Shown here: piece by piece, positions 59,563 to 64,000 of the stretch | Position numbering within the stretch: position 1 is the stretch's first letter | How the letters are laid out: the number at the start of each line of letters is the position of its first letter | NCBI GenBank assembly: GCA_022494885.1 | Contig: JAGVSM010003995.1 | Coordinates: 62,001 to 126,000, forward strand | From: Micrasema longulum | Lineage: Eukaryota > Arthropoda > Insecta > Trichoptera > Brachycentridae | Reading direction: 5' to 3' | Length of the DNA stretch: 64,000 bases | The notes under the pieces: generated by a model | The model's input: the letters and a program-made list of their open reading frames with translations, nothing else | What the model was told of the DNA's origin: nothing | The model's database searches: none | Position numbers and translations under genes: made by a program

Positions 59563-59847
59563 ATGGTCTCTTCCCTTAGACAAAATCTAGACTTGTATAC
59601 TCCTCCTGAAAATGACTTTTGTTTTGGAGAACTTAATATGTTCATTCAGGATATTGAACACTCTTGGGGCCACAAAAGAGACGTTTTCCGAGCAAACAAC
59701 GTACATGTTTTTGGAATTAAACAATTACAATTACAGGAAAACCTCGTACGAGCATTCTGCTGGGATTTACACTCTTGTAGCCGCATGATCAGAAATGTGT
59801 CAATGACTGACTGTGATTTTGATAATAAAGTATATTTTAATACTTAA
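59563..59847 (+). other. Unassigned 94-codon open frame
   Basis: The plus frame starts M-V-S-S-L-R-Q-N-L-D-L-Y and includes C-F-G-E-L and W-G-H-K-R-D-V-F. Its composition looks protein-like, but the minus strand is also open for over 60 codons and continues into a minus-strand LINE tail. It is therefore probably part of a decayed mobile element rather than a gene. Confidence 0.25.
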
Positions 59848-59849
59848 TT

Positions 59850-60115
59850 ATTTGCAATAGAGAGGGAAAACATTTTTGAGAAGGGAATATAGATGTCTAG
59901 GGATTTACAGAGCTTACGATTTCTCATCAATTAAGGTATTAATATTTCTCAAGGGAGGAATTTAATACCACAAACATTTGGACATATTCAACATCATTAA
60001 ATTTGGAATGAGCATTCAGGCGTTGCCTAGTAAGTAAAATAATTCAGCCAGATGAATCTCTTCCTCATCAATAAAGGTTTCAGTTCTTTTACTTCAAGAC
60101 AGCAGATGGAAGAGT
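59850..60115. repeat. TDR-family copy 11, mosaic
   Basis: Begins in plus orientation (ggaaaacatttttgagaagg, tagggatttacagagctta), then continues in minus orientation (attcaggcgttgcctagtaa, cagccagatgaatctcttcc). Two partial units are thus joined in opposite orientations. Confidence 0.5.
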
Positions 60116-60124
60116 TGAGAAAAT

Positions 60125-60240
60125 ACACTGAGAAATGGAGTCAATGTAAAAAACTACAAAAACGTAGAAATAACATTAACTCCATATTTATGATTAATTT
60201 GATGAATGGCTTAATTGATGTACCATTGTTTACCAAAAAC
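60125..60240 (+). mobile_element. LINE L2 short internal fragment
   Basis: L-Q-K-R-R-N-N-I-N-S-I-F-M-I followed by LIDVPL matches LQKRRTNIDSIHMI...IIDVPS of the copy at 10590-11200. It is sandwiched between TDR and SINE-B pieces. Confidence 0.7.
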
Positions 60241-60241
60241 A

Positions 60242-60408
60242 TGTTTTTACACTTTAATATTTTATAGTCCCTGGACTGGTACCTGAAGCGAAAGACTGAT
60301 CATTTTACCTTCATGTTACAAAAATGATAAAAAATACCCTGAAATAAGTGTGCCAATGCAGTGCCATATGCACCATAAGTGTAAAAATGAAATGATGATG
60401 ATTATGAA
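60242..60408 (+). mobile_element. SINE-B 3' half
   Basis: tagtccctggactggtacct, aagactgatcattttacctt and a gatgatgattatg tail; the tRNA-like head is missing. Confidence 0.75.
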
Positions 60409-60414
60409 AATTTT

Positions 60415-60815
60415 CAAGGATGTTGAATCCAGTTTTTTTTTACAAAAATTTGGACAAACTCAAAATATTGTTGATAAAACCAGCTGGTCCAAGAAGAAGT
60501 ATAAAAATTAACAGTTGAGAATCTCACCCGAACTAATGGAAGTTTAACTTAATTTAACTTCACAACGATCAACATATGGATTAATTGAAGGAATATAGAT
60601 GTTCAAACTAAGGCAAAATGGCGAATGTTACACAGTACTTAAAGTGGTCACTTAAACCAGCAAATGTCATAAGTCTTAGACTTCCATATACCCTTCTCAA
60701 AAATGTTTTCCCACTCTGTTGCGTAAAATTTAGATCTTAGATCAACCATGCCTACAAACATTTGGACACTGTCAAAACATTGTTAATTACATTTAGAATA
60801 TTTGGAATAAAATTG
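60415..60815 (-). repeat. TDR-family copy 12, with both direct-repeat ends
   Basis: The left block aaatttggacaaactcaaaa (about 60424-60475) and right block acatttggacactgtcaaaa (about 60750-60785) lie in the same orientation around the family body (cacagtacttaaagtggtca). Confidence 0.75.
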
Positions 60816-60907
60816 GAATATTTCGCCATTTAAAAAATATTTATCAATGCGAAAATACTTGATGTTTGCAAAAATCTCATGATTTTCTATGTTGTATGCA
60901 ATTAATT

Positions 60908-61230
60908 GTCGGCTTCGTGGCGCAAAGGTCAGCGCGTTTGCCTACCATGCGAGAGGTCTCAAGTTCGATTCCCGACATAGTTGATATGAAATTGCCTACC
61001 ATGCGAGAGGTCTCTAGTTCGATTCCCGACATAGTTGATATGAAATATTTATCTAAAAGGGTGTTCTCACACCAAAATATTTCATAGTCCCTGGACAAGT
61101 ACCCGAAGCGTAAGACTGATCATATTACCTTTATGTAACAAAAAATGATCAAGATACGCTGCGATTGGTGTAACAATACAGTGCCCTATGTACAGTTAGG
61201 TGCAGAAAGGGAATTTTGATGATGAATATG
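60908..61230 (+). mobile_element. SINE-B with 54-bp internal tandem duplication
   Basis: Full-length SINE-B in which 60940-60993 is repeated at 60994-61047 (each with cctaccatgcgagaggtctc and a gttcgattcccg B box). The copy therefore carries two B boxes. The rest matches 48650-48916. Confidence 0.85.
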
Positions 61231-61264
61231 GACAAGATTTTTCATTGATAAATTGAAGCCACGT

Positions 61265-61560
61265 ACTTATTAATTTTTATCTATTTTATTTATTCACAAT
61301 ACATTAATTTAAACATTTATTGAGATACAATTCCCAACTCCATGGAACCCAAGTCCTGTGTTGAGTTAGGATGAATATATTATGTATATACTTTTACAGT
61401 AAATATTACCAAATATATAACAAAAACATCATTAAAAATTACATAGCAAATCAAATAAAAAAAGGAACATGCAATAATGAAACATTAATAATATATGAAA
61501 AAATTTAAAAACAAACTTGAAATGAAACAAATTCAAAACGTATGTATCCTTACTAAGGTT
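61265..61560 (-). mobile_element. LINE 3' tail, same family as 9425
   Basis: A ttttatttattcacaatac tail, then tcccaactccatggaaccca, gtcctgtgttgag and gatgaatatatta. Confidence 0.5.
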
Positions 61561-62379
61561 CCCCGTATGCAATAAAGACAGACTGTGTTTATGCCAACTT
61601 AATCATACTAAAATCTTCTTTTTAGTCGCGCGGTGAGAAGTCACTTTTATGTCAATTCTTAGTTATGCACAATCAAAATTAAACATTTTTTTCTAGCGCC
61701 CAATCGAAATTAATAATACAGTTCTGTATGTGAAATATAACAAAATCCCGAAACACATGTTTTCGGCTTGATGACGATAGCAACTCTTAGGTAAATAAAT
61801 AAAAAAGAAATCGAGTGGACATTGTTCAGCCTCATGCCTGATGTCCCAGACTCTTGAACATGTCATCGGTTCGTTTCAAGGCTTTTCGTATACCGTTCAA
61901 TATGCATGTAAATTTGTATCTAATTCTAAAGCTATTAAATTTGTAATTCGGTATCGTTTTCGCTACATACATACGAACGAACCCTGATTTTTATCATTCG
62001 AATCATTTATATAAAACTTATAAGTTATTCTTATTTATGTATTAAATAGGCACTACAATACGTATTTGTACGTTTATTTTGAACCAACGTTCGCGTATTG
62101 TCATACCTCAGTTGTTTTATTGTTGACATATCGTATTCACGGCATTTTGTGGTTACCTACCGTTATGGGACTCGTTGCACATTATTCATTCATAATGTAG
62201 GAATAAAATTTAAAAATGTAATCTTCGGGGTCGCGATTGTAATTTTGTGTGGGTATTATTTGACTGAATCGTTGATCTGTGTTAATTTTTGCGGGGAAAT
62301 AAAAGATGCGTTGCGTGGAGATGGTAATGTGGAAAAGACCAGTATGCGACCAAACAAACTTTAGCAGACAAAAATCCTA
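61561..62379. other. Intergenic, nothing recognised
   Basis: The 88-codon frame at 62098-62364 has a hydrophobic centre but no motif, repeat or splice support. Confidence 0.35.
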
Positions 62380-63260
62380 CCTTTATTTATTTATTTATTT
62401 ATTTATATAACTTTTTGTACATAATGTTATTTGTACATTGGCGGGCTTATTGCCAAATAGCAATTTCTTCCAACCAACCAATAAAATAAAAGTTTTATTT
62501 TTATAATTCAAGTTACAGAACATATTCAATAGAAAATAAAGATTAAAATGCTAAAGAAATATAAAAATAGAAATAAACGTATTTGTTTAAAAATTACCCT
62601 AAATCAAAACTATTACTCAATGGGAAAAAGAAAAAAACAGAAAAGAGGAATGGAGGAGAGATTAAGGAAGAGAAAGGAGATGTTTCTTCAGACGTGATTT
62701 AAACAGAGATAATGTTGTAACATCTTTGATGGTGGATGGGAGATGATTCCACAGTCGAGCCGCATGGACACTTTATGAGTTAGAGAAGAAAGAGGAATCG
62801 CAGCGGTAGCCAAGAGAGTGTCTTGATCGAGGAACGAAAAGCAGGCAAACCATGAACTGATAAGCGCGAAATTTTCGCCACAGGTGCAGTGTTAAGATCT
62901 ATTTCATGCCATTGAACAGAAGTGAGAGGGAGGATAGTCTCTCCGCTGGTCTAATTTTGAGCCATTTGCTGCCTACGATGACAGAAATGTGGTCATATTT
63001 TCTAAGACCAAAAATGTACCTTATGCATGTATTTTGAAGTCGTTCAAGTTTATCGAGTTGCTCACAGCTTAAATCAGTCATGGAAACATCAGCGTAATCT
63101 AGAATGAGTAGTAGTAATGTTTGTACAAGGGTGCATTTAGTATTAATGGGTAAGAATTTTTGCAATCTTTTAAGTGAGTGTAGACTGAAAAATATTTTGC
63201 GGCTTAATTCATTAGTATGAGCTAGCCAGCAGAGATGTTCATCCATTAGGAAGTCAGGAA
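62380..63260 (-). mobile_element. LINE L9 3' end with open RT segment
   Basis: The minus strand is open for 115 codons (62899-63246): D-E-H-L-C-W-L-A-H-T-N-E-L-S, LHSLKRLQKFLP, L-I-L-D-Y-A-D-V-S and L-E-R-L-Q-N-T-C-I-R-Y-I-F-G-L. This matches the L..DY.D......L..LQN.C.R.I block of CR1/Jockey-type RTs. A 3' UTR and a tttatttatttatttattta tail lie at 62380-62404. The 5' part is missing. Confidence 0.85.
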
Positions 63261-64000
63261 AGGAAATCGGGGACAGGAAAGGGAATCAGGGACAGGAATC
63301 CGAATGATATCTCCAAGTCCTGGCTTTTGGGTAGTTTTTTTCCTTTTTTTGGTGAACACGTCACTTTCACTATAGTTATTTGCAAAATATAAAGATAAAT
63401 GTGGCGGAGCGGCGGTCAGATGATGTAAAGATGTTCAGATGCGGGCAGATAAAATTATGAACATGCGGTAGTTGGCAGAAATTATCAAGAAGAGAGAAAA
63501 TGTGTGATTGTTGATGTTGGTTGCCATGGATATGAAAAATTGTTCCCATAGCAACCGTAGCTACCCATAGCCATAGAGACGAGGAGAATAACAAACATCA
63601 AAAGTTGGGAGATTACAGGATGGGTAGGATAGGTGAACATTCATCCACTGGCGGTCAATTCAGCCACAAACCGCTTAATCCTACCAACCACTCGCGCAAT
63701 CAATCTTTTTTTACAGAAAAACGTTTTGAAATTTAACCTACTTTTTAAAAATACTTTTATAATAATACTTAACTTAATTTTTTTAAAAAGGGTTCCACAA
63801 GTAGGTAAAAAAGATATATTTTTAAATTATAATCTAACCTCTTACCGAGCTCTCTCCTATACCTTTTTCAATACAAATACATGTTTTAAACTATAAGTTT
63901 TTTTAAACTTACGCCCACACACACGCACCCTGTCACATTTATTTATTTATTTTATTTGCCACTTTATATACATATACAATAAATATACATATAAGGGCGG
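63261..64000. other. Right edge: unique GC-richer stretch with X-box-like site at 63542-63555
   Basis: 63255-63300 holds a near-tandem ggacaggaa(a) repeat. 63400-63610 is GC-richer and unique. GTTCCCATAGCAAC fits the RFX X-box pattern (RYYNYY, 2 nt, RRNRAC), and an imperfect GTTGCCATGG lies about 23 bases upstream. No gene was recognised beside it, and the Leu-rich frames here lack motifs. The last 60 bases (tttatttattttatttgcc) may be the start of another LINE tail. Confidence 0.3.

Noticed and set aside
1..64000. CRISPR array, operons or other prokaryotic features
   Set aside because: None present; the sequence is eukaryotic.

Overview
This is an AT-rich window of an arthropod, most likely insect, nuclear genome. 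Spliced exons, very long introns, many non-LTR (LINE) retrotransposon fragments with TAAA/AATA-type tails and tRNA-derived SINEs all point that way. I cannot fix the order or species. There is no bacterial-style gene organisation, and most open frames of 60-100 codons in the window are chance.

Region 1-14450 holds the 3' part of one plus-strand gene. Three exons (1533-1666, 3086-3321 and 14142-14324) join in one continuous frame with consensus splice sites. They encode the C-terminal 183 residues of a type I membrane protein: a Cys-rich ectodomain end, one transmembrane helix and a 60-residue cytoplasmic tail with sorting-type motifs. The last intron is 10.8 kb and is packed with repeats. A further candidate exon (810-931) is Cys-rich but its phase does not fit. 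The best guess for the family is a furin/PC5-type proprotein convertase tail, but this is unproven and other Cys-rich receptors are possible.

Region 14450-64000 holds no gene I can defend. It contains: (i) 3'-truncated LINE copies of about ten families on both strands; (ii) four tRNA-derived SINE families (here A-D); (iii) two MITE-like families (F1, F2); (iv) a dispersed repeat of about 320-350 bp (here called the TDR family), about 12 copies, with direct-repeat ends and copies that look circularly permuted; (v) hammerhead-ribozyme-like fragments of the Penelope type, including a foldback pair; (vi) two remnants of a THAP-domain coding element. Nested insertions are clear: a LINE in a MITE with a 5-bp target duplication, and inside that LINE a 32-nt palindrome with a 7-bp target duplication; also an insertion splitting an RTE reverse transcriptase at its catalytic motif.

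A few unique stretches have higher GC and CpG (15910-16020, 17200-17420, 19670-20030, 49700-49990, 63400-63610) and may be regulatory, but nothing proves this. The most unusual items are the TDR family, the hammerhead-like foldback, the 32-nt palindromic insertion and the THAP remnants.
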